A DNA stretch of 18,853 nt from positions 2,212 to 21,064 of the forward strand of contig CAJUAP010000003.1 of the NCBI GenBank assembly GCA_910584435.1, in the 5' to 3' direction. Below, piece after piece: positions 1 to 6,892 of this stretch; position 1 is the stretch's first letter; every line of letters starts with the position of its first letter. The notes under the pieces are model-generated. The model worked only from the letters and a program-made list of their open reading frames with translations. It had not been told where the DNA came from and ran no database searches. Both the position numbers and the translations under genes were made by a program. The DNA comes from an uncultured Acetatifactor sp. (lineage in GTDB: Bacteria; Bacillota; Clostridia; Lachnospirales; Lachnospiraceae).

Positions 1-128
1 TGTAATTCATCCTTTCTGTAATTCATCCTTTCTGTAATTCATCCTTTCTGTAATTCATCCTTTCTGTAATTTATACTTTCTGTAATTCATCCTTTCTGTA
101 ATTTATACTTTCTATAACTTGTCCTCTC
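1..128. repeat. 16-bp tandem repeat array, eight units, cut by the window edge
   Basis: Eight head-to-tail 16-bp units fill 1-128 with no spacer. Units 1-4 and 6 are identical (TGTAATTCATCCTTTC). Units 5 and 7 share the same two changes (TGTAATTTATACTTTC), and unit 8 (113-128) is degenerate. The shared variant in alternating units suggests duplication of a two-unit block. A 16-bp period brings a stop into every frame on both strands, so the array is non-coding. It lies about 50 bp past the helicase stop, and more units may lie to the left. Confidence 0.95.
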
Positions 129-179
129 TAAAGTATGTTCCTTTCATAACTGCGGCAAAGACTGTGGATAAAGCACTGC

Positions 180-2918
180 TTATAACCATTCGTCCCAGAA
201 TCGTTCCACCCTTTTTGCCACCATATCCACTGTGACAGTCTCAAATTGCTGCCATTCTAACGGAAACAGTCTGCGATATGCAAATTGCAGAAATCGTTCG
301 TCCAACAATGCAATGACTCCCACATCATCCACCGTCCGAATCACCCGGCCAGCCGCCTGCAGAACCTTATTCATTCCAGGATATCGATAGGAATAATCAA
401 AGCCATCCTCTCCACTTCCATTAAAATAGTCCTTTAATATTTCCCTCTCATCACATACCTGCGGCAAACCAGTCCCCACAATCATCACGCCGATCAGGCT
501 GTTGTTCTTCAAATCAATACCCTCGCTGAAAATCCCCCCCAGCACACAGAACCCGATTAAAATATGTTCATTTGCATCCTGTTTGGCGCTTCCTCCTGTA
601 CCTGAAGGAACGCGTTGAAATTTTGCCAGAAACTCTTCCCTTTCTGCCTCACTCATTGCTTCACTTTGCATGATACATGTTCTTCCTTCCCTGCCGAAAC
701 TGTCCACATATATCTCATATATTATCTTCAGAAATGCATAAGAAGGACAGAAGACCATATAATTTCCATGACGGTTTTTCACAATTTCTTCAATGTAGCG
801 AGCAATATTATAATACTCCCCCTGTGACCGCCGGGTATATTTGCTGGTCACATCACTGGCAATCAATAATGCCCTCTTCTCCGGCTGGAAAATCGACCGG
901 GCATAGACCTCATAATCTTCCCTGTCACCCCCAAGGAGCTTTTTATAATACTGTATGGGCAGGAATGTAGCAGAGAACAAAATGGTACTGCGCCCTCGAA
1001 GCATGCAATTTTTCAGATTCTGCCCTGGATTCACGCAAAGCAGTTTCACAAAAAAACTCCCGTCCTGACATAATTGTGTATATATGACATAATTATCATC
1101 TATCAGATCATAGACATAAAGGAAATGATTTACTTCAAAATAAAACTCCAATAATTGTTCTCTGACTGCAAGCTGCACCTCCTCCTGCTCCGAAAGATAA
1201 TCATCCATACCCCCCTGAAGCTGTATCAGGTATTGTACAAATGCATCCAGATTATTTACAATGCAATACTGTGAGCACTCCCGTTTCAGAAGCAAAAGCT
1301 CCTGAATACACCTTTTGAACTGATATACCATTTTATCCGCATACCCCTGTCCCACAAAAATACTCCTGCGGCCTGGCATTTTCCTCTTCTTCTCTCCATT
1401 TTCTGACACTTGTGTTTTTATTTCTGTCGTTTTCGGCCCGTTTTCCGGCATATATGTCATTTTATATGTCATTTCTTCTGCAAATTCCAATGTCATCTGT
1501 CCGGAAACATCCGATTTTTCCACTGTTATGTCCCCTTCTTCATTTTCTGACATTATTGTCTGTTCTACTTCCATGCACAAATCTTCCATTTGCTCTTTCC
1601 ACAACAGGGCACTATACATCTCTCTGCCACGCTCTAACAGATTATGGGCTTCATCAATGAGAAAAATGTAATTGCCGGAGGTTCCCTTCCCAGGCTGCCC
1701 TTTGCCCACAGCCCCCTCTTTTGAAGCAGTTCCTCCCTTCTTGATTTCTCCCTTCATCCCCTCCCCTTTAGCTGCTTCGCCAAAAAATCTTTTGAGATAA
1801 ATATGTGGGTCAAATAAATAATTGTAATCACAGATAACAACATCTGCAAAAAGGCTCATATCCAAACACATCTCAAAAGGACACACTTGATATTTTTCAG
1901 CGTACATTTCTATCATTTCTCTGCTGAAGCTCTCCTGAGATGTAAGCAAATCAAACACCGCTTCATTGATCCGGTTATAGTGTCCTTTTGCATATGGACA
2001 ATACTCCGGATTGCAGTCCGCATGTTCCATAAAACATATTTTATCCCTTGCCGTGAGAATGACACTTTTCATACGCAATCCTTTTTCCCGAAGCAGATGC
2101 AAGGTCTCCTCCGCCACAGTCCGGGTAATCGTCTTCGCAGTGAGATAGAACAGCTTGTCCCCCATTCCCCTTCCCATAGCCTGAATCGCAGGATATAGGG
2201 TAGATATGGTTTTCCCCACACCGGTTGGCGCTTCCAGAAAAAGTTTCCTTCCATGATAAATGGTTCGATAAACATTTGCAGCCAATTCCTTCTGACCTTC
2301 CCTGTAAGGGAACGGAAACGGAAGTCCCTCTATAGACGACTGTCTTATATGACGCCAATCCCATGCGCAGTCTGCCCATCTTTTGTAAGCTGTCAGCAAT
2401 CCCTGAAACCAGCTTTCTAACTCCGCGAAACTACAGTCCTCATAAAAATATTTCAATTCTTCAGAGATAATATTGCAATAGGTAAGACGTACTTGTATTT
2501 TCTTAAGCCCCTCACGGACACCATACATATAGGCATAGCACTTGGCCTGTGCCAGATGCAACGGCAATGGCGCTCTCATTTTAGCAAGATCACGATAGGT
2601 TCCCTTAATTTCGTCAATTGTTACCTGCTCCTTATGATGAATAATACCATCCGCACGCCCCTCAACAACCAGGCTGTATTCATCTGCCGGAAGCACATAC
2701 TTCAACGAAACCTCCGCCTGATACTCTGCCCCCATTTTTCGTTGTATCCTGCGGTGTATCCTGCTTCCTTCCTGCATGGCATTGTCAGGTGATGCCTGAT
2801 GCCGATTGTCAATATCTCCATGACGCAGAATAAACTCTACCAATCTGCGTACCGAGATACGTATTTCACTTAATACCTTCGCATCTGCCTTTCCCTCGGT
2901 ATTTCGTTCCATTTCCAC
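180..2918 (-). CDS. XPD/DinG-type DNA helicase with N-terminal PD-(D/E)XK nuclease-like domain
   Basis: A 912-aa superfamily 2 helicase, predicted to unwind DNA 5'-to-3' using ATP in the cytoplasm. Residues about 50-150 resemble a Cas4/RecB-type PD-(D/E)XK nuclease: GRAD at 87-90, the E-x-K of DEIKG at 102-106, and Gln124 in HLAQAKCYAY. The helicase core follows: Walker A APTGVGKT (230-237), Cys295, Cys302, Cys307 and Cys346/351 as likely 4Fe-4S ligands of the XPD type, the DEAH box at 422-425, and motif VI QAAGRVIRT near the C terminus. A Gly/Lys-rich stretch (about 383-415) just before the DEAH box and a polar stretch after it look like flexible inserts. The start is GTG at 2918 with GGGAG 5 nt upstream; an ATG at 2912 is possible. 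A bare TATAAT at 2936-2941 would leave a leader of only about 11 nt. The cellular role is inferred as DNA repair or recombination. Confidence 0.9.
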   Translation of the reverse strand: MEMERNTEGKADAKVLSEIRISVRRLVEFILRHGDIDNRHQASPDNAMQEGSRIHRRIQRKMGAEYQAEVSLKYVLPADEYSLVVEGRADGIIHHKEQVTIDEIKGTYRDLAKMRAPLPLHLAQAKCYAYMYGVREGLKKIQVRLTYCNIISEELKYFYEDCSFAELESWFQGLLTAYKRWADCAWDWRHIRQSSIEGLPFPFPYREGQKELAANVYRTIYHGRKLFLEAPTGVGKTISTLYPAIQAMGRGMGDKLFYLTAKTITRTVAEETLHLLREKGLRMKSVILTARDKICFMEHADCNPEYCPYAKGHYNRINEAVFDLLTSQESFSREMIEMYAEKYQVCPFEMCLDMSLFADVVICDYNYLFDPHIYLKRFFGEAAKGEGMKGEIKKGGTASKEGAVGKGQPGKGTSGNYIFLIDEAHNLLERGREMYSALLWKEQMEDLCMEVEQTIMSENEEGDITVEKSDVSGQMTLEFAEEMTYKMTYMPENGPKTTEIKTQVSENGEKKRKMPGRRSIFVGQGYADKMVYQFKRCIQELLLLKRECSQYCIVNNLDAFVQYLIQLQGGMDDYLSEQEEVQLAVREQLLEFYFEVNHFLYVYDLIDDNYVIYTQLCQDGSFFVKLLCVNPGQNLKNCMLRGRSTILFSATFLPIQYYKKLLGGDREDYEVYARSIFQPEKRALLIASDVTSKYTRRSQGEYYNIARYIEEIVKNRHGNYMVFCPSYAFLKIIYEIYVDSFGREGRTCIMQSEAMSEAEREEFLAKFQRVPSGTGGSAKQDANEHILIGFCVLGGIFSEGIDLKNNSLIGVMIVGTGLPQVCDEREILKDYFNGSGEDGFDYSYRYPGMNKVLQAAGRVIRTVDDVGVIALLDERFLQFAYRRLFPLEWQQFETVTVDMVAKRVERFWDEWL

Positions 2919-3020
2919 TATCTCTCCCTACCTGTATTATATTTCCCTTACACCGTTACTTCTACCCTTAATTTGGGCGCACAGCAGTCTTTCACCCTTA
3001 CCCGTTCCCTCTGCCCTGTG

Positions 3021-3066
3021 CCGGCTGCCCATGGAATCGGATCCACCTATGCCCGGCTGCCCATGG
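3021..3066. repeat. 14-bp direct repeat in a GC-rich island
   Basis: CCGGCTGCCCATGG occurs at 3021-3034 and again at 3053-3066, 32 bp apart, inside a GC-rich patch between AT-rich flanks. No open frame of note covers it. It belongs to the 2919-3428 gene-free stretch, which otherwise holds a possible terminator, a palindromic element and one extended -10. Confidence 0.6.
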
Positions 3067-3103
3067 CCCCGCGGCAGCGGAATTGGGACTTAGAAAAAGA
3101 ACG

Positions 3104-3138
3104 AAAAACTCCCCATGCAGATACTCTGACACAGGGAG
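3104..3138 (-). terminator. Possible intrinsic terminator
   Basis: Read on the minus strand, CTCCC pairs with GGGAG. Inside this an inner CAGA/TCTG stem can form, and five T residues follow directly. The position, about 290 nt after the HPr-like stop and before the helicase, would separate those two transcripts. The stem is short, so this is moderate support. Confidence 0.45.
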
Positions 3139-3160
3139 CCATTATCATCTTTCAAATATA

Positions 3161-3221
3161 ACAGTCATTTCGAGCCATATGACAGATTCGCCTTTTGAAC
3201 AGCTCATAGAATCATGACTGT
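3161..3221. repeat. 61-bp imperfect palindrome with 8-bp ends
   Basis: ACAGTCAT (3161-3168) and its inverse ATGACTGT (3214-3221) flank a second inner pair, GAGC (3172-3175) with GCTC (3202-3205). No T-run follows on either strand, so it does not look like a terminator. It resembles a small dispersed palindromic repeat, but only one copy is in the window. Confidence 0.5.
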
Positions 3222-3246
3222 CAAATGTTGAATACCGCTCAATTGC

Positions 3247-3255
3247 ATTATATCA
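3247..3255 (-). promoter_or_regulatory. Extended -10 promoter element, candidate for the helicase
   Basis: The minus strand reads TGATATAAT, a full TGn extension plus a consensus -10. No recognisable -35 stands 17 nt upstream, which extended -10 promoters can tolerate. It would give the helicase a leader of about 320 nt that passes the possible terminator at 3104-3138, so the assignment is uncertain. Confidence 0.3.
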
Positions 3256-3428
3256 TATATAGACCTTCCATGCCGTATGGGTTCCTTTCACATACAGCAG
3301 CAGATAAGATTTCTCATACACATATGTGTATTTTCTATTTAAGCAAGCACCTGCAAAGCCACAGTTATTACAAGAACGTCATCGCACTGCAATTTCATTC
3401 CTCCTATGCCTTAGCCGAAATATGGCAG

Positions 3429-3653
3429 TCAACATGCAACAGCAAATTTCTTCAGCAGCTCTTCCAATTCACTATTATATCCTTCATAGGATACCTTTAG
3501 CGGACTCCTGAAATCCAGTCCGTACACTCCCAAAAAGGATTTTGCATCAACCACATATCTGTTATAGGAAATGTCGATGTCAAAATCACATTTTGAAGTC
3601 ACGTTCACAAAGTGCTGAACATCTTTCTGGGTCATATGAATTGTCTTAACCAT
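3429..3653 (-). CDS. HPr-like protein lacking the phosphorylated histidine
   Basis: A 74-aa protein with the length and pattern of the PTS phosphocarrier HPr. The second half, YVVDAKSFLGVYGLDF, matches the HPr region around regulatory Ser46 (usual form AKSIMG). The N-terminal active-site motif GLHARP with His15 is absent; TQKDVQHF stands in its place. Classical phosphotransfer from enzyme I is therefore unlikely, and a regulatory or structural role is an inference. The ATG at 3653 is preferred because GGAAGG lies 6 nt upstream; a TTG at 3659 would touch the same Shine-Dalgarno sequence. It has its own promoter (3716-3743), so it is probably monocistronic. Confidence 0.75.
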   Translation of the reverse strand: MVKTIHMTQKDVQHFVNVTSKCDFDIDISYNRYVVDAKSFLGVYGLDFRSPLKVSYEGYNSELEELLKKFAVAC

Positions 3654-3715
3654 TTCCAACCTTCCTTTCCAATGCCAAAAGCATCTAATTACCCTATTGG
3701 TCTCTACAATTTACC

Positions 3716-3743
3716 ATTATATCCAAAAAGATCAAAATGTAAA
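3716..3743 (-). promoter_or_regulatory. Sigma-A promoter of the HPr-like gene
   Basis: On the minus strand, -35 TTTACA (3738-3743) and -10 TATAAT (3716-3721) are separated by 16 bp. It predicts a start near 3709 and a leader of about 55 nt. The -35 differs from consensus at one base. Confidence 0.7.
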
Positions 3744-3768
3744 GCTCTTTTTGAAATCTTAAAAATAA

Positions 3769-4521
3769 TTAAGTAAATTCAACCATATACTTCCGAAAGC
3801 GCAGCGGCAGCATATTCTTTTGAAGGTTTGGATTCTTTCTCTCTTCAATCATTATAGTGTGACAGAAATGTCGGAAAAGTTCCTGATAACACAATTCTTC
3901 TTCCGACAACCGCAGCGGCAATTCTACTTCCTCCCCGCGAAGCAGAATCCATGGACGTCCTGCCGGATGTATCCCAAAAAAGTTTCGCTTTTCATCAAAG
4001 ATCATGAAATTTTCTATGGGCAGCCGGTCTGCAAAATGGGGCATCAGAAAAACCATAACATCATATTTTGGACCGATTTTAGAATACAGGACGCCATTTT
4101 CTAATTCCTGGAAACGCAGAAATTGTTTCTGATGTCCGATTTCCGTAGATACCCCCCTTGCCAGGGCGAAAGCTCTGTGTACATATTCATCCGCCAGATT
4201 GTCAAATAAATGCCCCCTGGAAATGCCTCCGGCTAATCCCTGCACAATAGTACGGTAAACTGCCTGTGCAGCCTCTTCATCCTCAGAAGCCAATGCCATA
4301 CACAGCCACAGATAATTTTCCTGCCCGAAACGTCTGTTTAACGTATTTATCACCTTCTGCGTCTTACGGACATCAGGTATGACCTTGATATCCTCTGAAA
4401 ATAGTATCGGGTCGTCCGTAAGACACAGCATTGTATCTTCATGTACTCTTTTTTCCTCATAAGCCAGATAAACAGCTGTAAAAATGCTTTCCAGAGAATC
4501 ATCACATCTATAAACTACCAT
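3769..4521 (-). CDS. DUF4130 / TIGR03915-type probable DNA metabolism protein
   Basis: A 250-aa protein recognised from overall pattern: N-terminal MVVYRCDDSLESIFTAVYLA, a central GxxxGHLFDNLADEYVHRAFALAR segment, and a C-terminal PIENFMIFDEKRNFFGIHPAGRPW block. The family is known as the partner of a particular radical SAM protein, and in some bacteria it is fused to a uracil-DNA-glycosylase-like domain. This points to repair or modification of DNA bases, although the reaction is not established. The gene lies 157 bp downstream of that radical SAM gene on the same strand, as the family context predicts. The start ATG at 4521 has AAGGGTGG six nt upstream. An in-frame 14-codon reading frame (MEYEFC...) overlaps the start and may couple translation. 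It is probably SOS-induced through the upstream promoter. Confidence 0.85.
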   Translation of the reverse strand: MVVYRCDDSLESIFTAVYLAYEEKRVHEDTMLCLTDDPILFSEDIKVIPDVRKTQKVINTLNRRFGQENYLWLCMALASEDEEAAQAVYRTIVQGLAGGISRGHLFDNLADEYVHRAFALARGVSTEIGHQKQFLRFQELENGVLYSKIGPKYDVMVFLMPHFADRLPIENFMIFDEKRNFFGIHPAGRPWILLRGEEVELPLRLSEEELCYQELFRHFCHTIMIEERKNPNLQKNMLPLRFRKYMVEFT

Positions 4522-4564
4522 AAATTTCCACCCTTAACGCCGCAAAATTCGTACTCCATATTAT

Positions 4565-4623
4565 CTGCCGCTGTCTCTGCCTGCAATGCCCCTGCTGCTG
4601 TCCTCGTCTGCAATGCCCCCTGC
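4565..4623. repeat. Tandem duplication of 27/28 bp between the two repair genes
   Basis: Unit 1 (4565-4591) and unit 2 (4592-4620) share the pattern CTGCYGCTGTCNNNGYCTGC plus AATGCCCC. A shorter related sequence (CTGCCGCTGTCTGC, 4690-4703) forms the last codons of the upstream radical SAM gene. The spacer may have grown by duplication of that gene's 3' end. No reading frame of note crosses it. Confidence 0.7.
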
Positions 4624-4678
4624 AAAAACAGCATATGAAATATCAGCAGTCACCGCCAGCATACAACATCAACAGCCT

Positions 4679-6031
4679 CTATATCACCCCTGCCGCTGTC
4701 TGCAGCTTCTCCTCAGCGCTGACAGAATTCCTGAAATTGTCGTCATCGAACAGAGACATCTGCCGATAACTCATACCGTCACTGCCAAACTGTATCCGCT
4801 CCTTCACATCTGTCAAATGCCTGACGATATAATCTTCCTCCAATTTCACCGGATACATCATCCTTCCATTGCAGGTAATAAAATAAATTGCCCGTTTTAA
4901 TACAACTCCTATTTTCTTCAGATCGCCAAAAGCCAGACTGGCGCTTCGCCTTGCCGCCACAATTCTCTGGGCGCTCTTCACTCCTATCCCAGGGACACGC
5001 AGAAGCATTTCCAAGGGGGCCCTGTTGACTTCCACCGGAAACTGTTCTAAATGACGCACCGCCCAATCCTCCTTGGGATCCAGCATCACATTAAAAAACG
5101 GACGCTTCTCATCCAATAATTCTTCTGCACGAAAACCGTAAAAACGCAGCAGCCAATCCGCCTGATAAAGTCTGTGCTCCCGCAGAAGCGGCGGCCCGCC
5201 AGGCAGTGCAGGCAGATTCTTATCCCCTGTCACATTTACAAAAGCTGAATAAAACACCCTTTTCAAGCCGAATTTCTGATAAAGTCCCTCTGCCACATTG
5301 ATAATATGATAATCACTCTCCGGTGTGGCACCGATAATCATTTGTGTGGACTGGCCGCCAGCCACGAATTTCGGTGCATTCCGATATAACACCAGGTCGT
5401 TACGGTTCGACTGAATACCATTCTGTATCTGCCGCATGGGCGTGAGAATATTTCTGCGATGCTTATTGGGTGCAAGTACACGCAGTCCCTCTGCGGTAGG
5501 CAGTTCCAGATTGACGCTCATTCTGTCCACCAGAAAACCTGTCTGCTCAATCACCTCCGCCGCAGCGCCGGGAATCCCCTTCACATGGACATATCCGTTA
5601 AAATGATACTGATTTCGAAGCAGCCAGACAGTACGGCATATCAATTCCATGGTAAAAGTAGGATTCCTGATGATGCCGGAGCTCAAAAACAACCCCTCAA
5701 TATAATTCCTGCGATAGAATTCCATCGTCAATGTGCAGACTTCCTCCGGTGTAAATGTAGCCCTGGGAATATCATTGGAACAGCGATTGCGGCAGTATTT
5801 GCAATCATAAATACACTCATTGGTCAGCAATATCTTCAACAGGGATATACACCGTCCGTCACCGGAAAAGCTATGGCAGATGCCCGCTGCCACACAATTA
5901 CCGATACTTTTCCCATTCCCCTTACGCTCCACACCACTGGAAGTACATGCCACATCATATTTGGCCGCATCCGTCAATACTTCCAGCTTCTCTGTCAGAG
6001 ACATGTCCGTACCCATACTCAGATATTCCAC
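4679..6031 (-). CDS. Radical SAM protein with C-terminal helix-hairpin-helix, TIGR03916 type
   Basis: A 450-aa putative DNA modification/repair radical SAM enzyme. The 4Fe-4S/SAM motif is CIYDCKYC (Cys73, Cys77, Cys80; CX3CX2C). Extra cysteines at 46, 52, 61 and 84 nearby could serve an additional metal site or structure. The family's N-terminal signature LTDAAKYDVACTSSG is present at 19-33. A helix-hairpin-helix with LLRVPGIGVKSAQRIVAARR sits in the C-terminal third and suggests DNA binding. The substrate and product are unknown for the family. The start GTG at 6031 has GAGGTG 8 nt upstream; an in-frame TGA lies just before, so translation cannot begin further out. The ATG at codon 10 (6004) is an alternative. 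It leads the operon with the DUF4130 gene and has two LexA boxes in its promoter. Confidence 0.88.
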   Translation of the reverse strand: MEYLSMGTDMSLTEKLEVLTDAAKYDVACTSSGVERKGNGKSIGNCVAAGICHSFSGDGRCISLLKILLTNECIYDCKYCRNRCSNDIPRATFTPEEVCTLTMEFYRRNYIEGLFLSSGIIRNPTFTMELICRTVWLLRNQYHFNGYVHVKGIPGAAAEVIEQTGFLVDRMSVNLELPTAEGLRVLAPNKHRRNILTPMRQIQNGIQSNRNDLVLYRNAPKFVAGGQSTQMIIGATPESDYHIINVAEGLYQKFGLKRVFYSAFVNVTGDKNLPALPGGPPLLREHRLYQADWLLRFYGFRAEELLDEKRPFFNVMLDPKEDWAVRHLEQFPVEVNRAPLEMLLRVPGIGVKSAQRIVAARRSASLAFGDLKKIGVVLKRAIYFITCNGRMMYPVKLEEDYIVRHLTDVKERIQFGSDGMSYRQMSLFDDDNFRNSVSAEEKLQTAAGVI

Positions 6032-6101
6032 TTCACCTGCACCTCATAACTTCCATAACCCTAACTGTACACAAGCTTCTCTTCCCGCCAGCTCCATATA
6101 T

Positions 6102-6138
6102 GAACATTCGTTCTGTTAAGATAATAGCACATTTGTTC
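6102..6138 (-). promoter_or_regulatory. Two LexA (SOS) boxes
   Basis: The minus strand carries GAACGAATGTTC at 6102-6113. It fits the Gram-positive LexA consensus CGAACRNRYGTTYC in all core positions. A second site, GAACAAATGTGC (6127-6138), has one mismatch in the right half. The near-match lies between -35 and -10, and the perfect box covers the predicted start site. Binding at either would block RNA polymerase, so SOS induction of the downstream radical SAM and DUF4130 genes is expected. Confidence 0.82.
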
Positions 6139-6149
6139 TGTTTATGCAA
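6121..6149 (-). promoter_or_regulatory. Sigma-A promoter of the radical SAM/DUF4130 operon
   Basis: Minus strand -35 TTGCAT (6144-6149), 17-bp spacer, -10 TATTAT (6121-6126). The start is predicted near 6114, giving a leader of about 80 nt. The promoter is interleaved with the two LexA boxes. Confidence 0.78.
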
Positions 6150-6178
6150 GTACAAATTTAATTTTTTGATGCAATTTT

Positions 6179-6270
6179 GTAACAGTTCAGCTTTCCATCC
6201 ATACAATAGAAAGCAGGCTTTCTATTGTCAAGACTTATGAATGGCATGGCTGACCTGTCTGAACTGTTAC
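6179..6270. repeat. 92-bp nested palindromic element
   Basis: Ends GTAACAGTTCAG (6179-6190) and CTGAACTGTTAC (6259-6270) are perfect 12-bp inverted repeats. Inside, CAATAGAAAGC (6204-6214) and GCTTTCTATTG (6217-6227) form a perfect 11-bp stem with a 2-nt loop, and a CATcCATA/TATGaATG pair lies between. No T-run follows on either strand. The shape fits a miniature palindromic mobile element or a structured RNA processing site. It separates the Imm51-like gene from the SOS promoter. No target-site duplication is evident. Confidence 0.75.
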
Positions 6271-6300
6271 GATATGGTTTCCACTTCACAAGTGCGGCAG

Positions 6301-6759
6301 TTACTTCTGTTGCTTCAATTCTTGAGAGCCGCGGTCAAAATACTTCCGCATCATTTTTTCGTCATCGCACTCCTTTCTCAGCGTTCTTGAAAACACGCTT
6401 ATGTCATCAATATATTGGGAATATACGCAGAAAACATCATCATCCGAATCAAAATGAAACATATCTGCACCGCTGTTGTTTTCCTCCCATTCTTTGATAA
6501 ACCCCGTAACAAGAGTTTCCCAGTCTTTGCTGCTGCCTTTCAGCCCCATTTTATGAAATATATCCGCCTTAAATCCATCTTTTATTTTCAGCAGAAGCGA
6601 TAGGGCATATGGGTGGTGATTCACAAAAAAGAATGGTGCAATATCTTCCGGAGTGGTTCGTATTTTGAATGGAGGACGAGACTCAGGAGGCCAGGGGAAC
6701 CAGGGAAACCACTCCCATTCCTCATCTTTTCTTAAACCATACTGCTCAAGTTCTTTCAC
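6301..6759 (-). CDS. Imm51-like immunity protein, orphan
   Basis: A 152-aa soluble protein. Its second half (GSSKDWETLVTGFIKEW..., then FDSDDDVFCVYSQYIDDISVFSRTLRK) resembles the Imm51 family of polymorphic-toxin immunity proteins, where a DW near the middle and an F-D-x-(E/D)-x-x-(M/V)-F-C-x-Y-S motif are typical. The N terminus carries an unusual Trp/Pro-rich run, EWEWFPWFPWPPESRPPF (about 14-31). Immunity proteins bind and block a cognate toxin in the cytoplasm, but no toxin gene is in this window. The start is GTG at 6759 with GGAG about 10 nt upstream; no in-frame ATG is better placed. Family assignment is from memory of the motif and is moderate. A generic SUKH-like or unrelated small protein remains possible. 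Confidence 0.55.
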   Translation of the reverse strand: MKELEQYGLRKDEEWEWFPWFPWPPESRPPFKIRTTPEDIAPFFFVNHHPYALSLLLKIKDGFKADIFHKMGLKGSSKDWETLVTGFIKEWEENNSGADMFHFDSDDDVFCVYSQYIDDISVFSRTLRKECDDEKMMRKYFDRGSQELKQQK

Positions 6760-6821
6760 TATACATTATCTCCTCATTTAAACTTCCGATTGCGATTTGA
6801 TGATTTTTAAAGGAAATATCA

Positions 6822-6836
6822 GCCTTCCCACAAGGC
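6822..6836 (-). terminator. Weak hairpin after the GH140 gene
   Basis: Minus strand GCCTT-GTGGG-AAGGC forms a 5-bp stem, followed by a loosely T-rich stretch (TGATATTTCCTTT). It may end the GH28-GH140 transcript but is a poor intrinsic terminator. The rest of the 133-nt gap (6760-6892) shows nothing else. Confidence 0.3.
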
Positions 6837-6892
6837 ATTACAGACCCTGTTATCCTTTCCTGTCTGCGGCGAAACAGAAAACACTTTATCAT

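Noticed and set aside
1..128. Array as a CRISPR, or as a ladder of coupled mini-genes (each minus-strand unit gives an 11-codon MNYRKDELQKG frame whose stop overlaps the start two units on)
   Set aside because: There are no spacers between units, which rules out CRISPR. The overlapping ATGA pattern is a by-product of the 16-bp period, and no Shine-Dalgarno sequence stands at a usable distance from each ATG.
3724..3753. CAAAAAGA/TCTTTTTG inverted repeat as terminator of the DUF4130 gene
   Set aside because: The stem is almost all A-T and overlaps the HPr-like promoter; a chance pairing in an AT-rich stretch is more likely.
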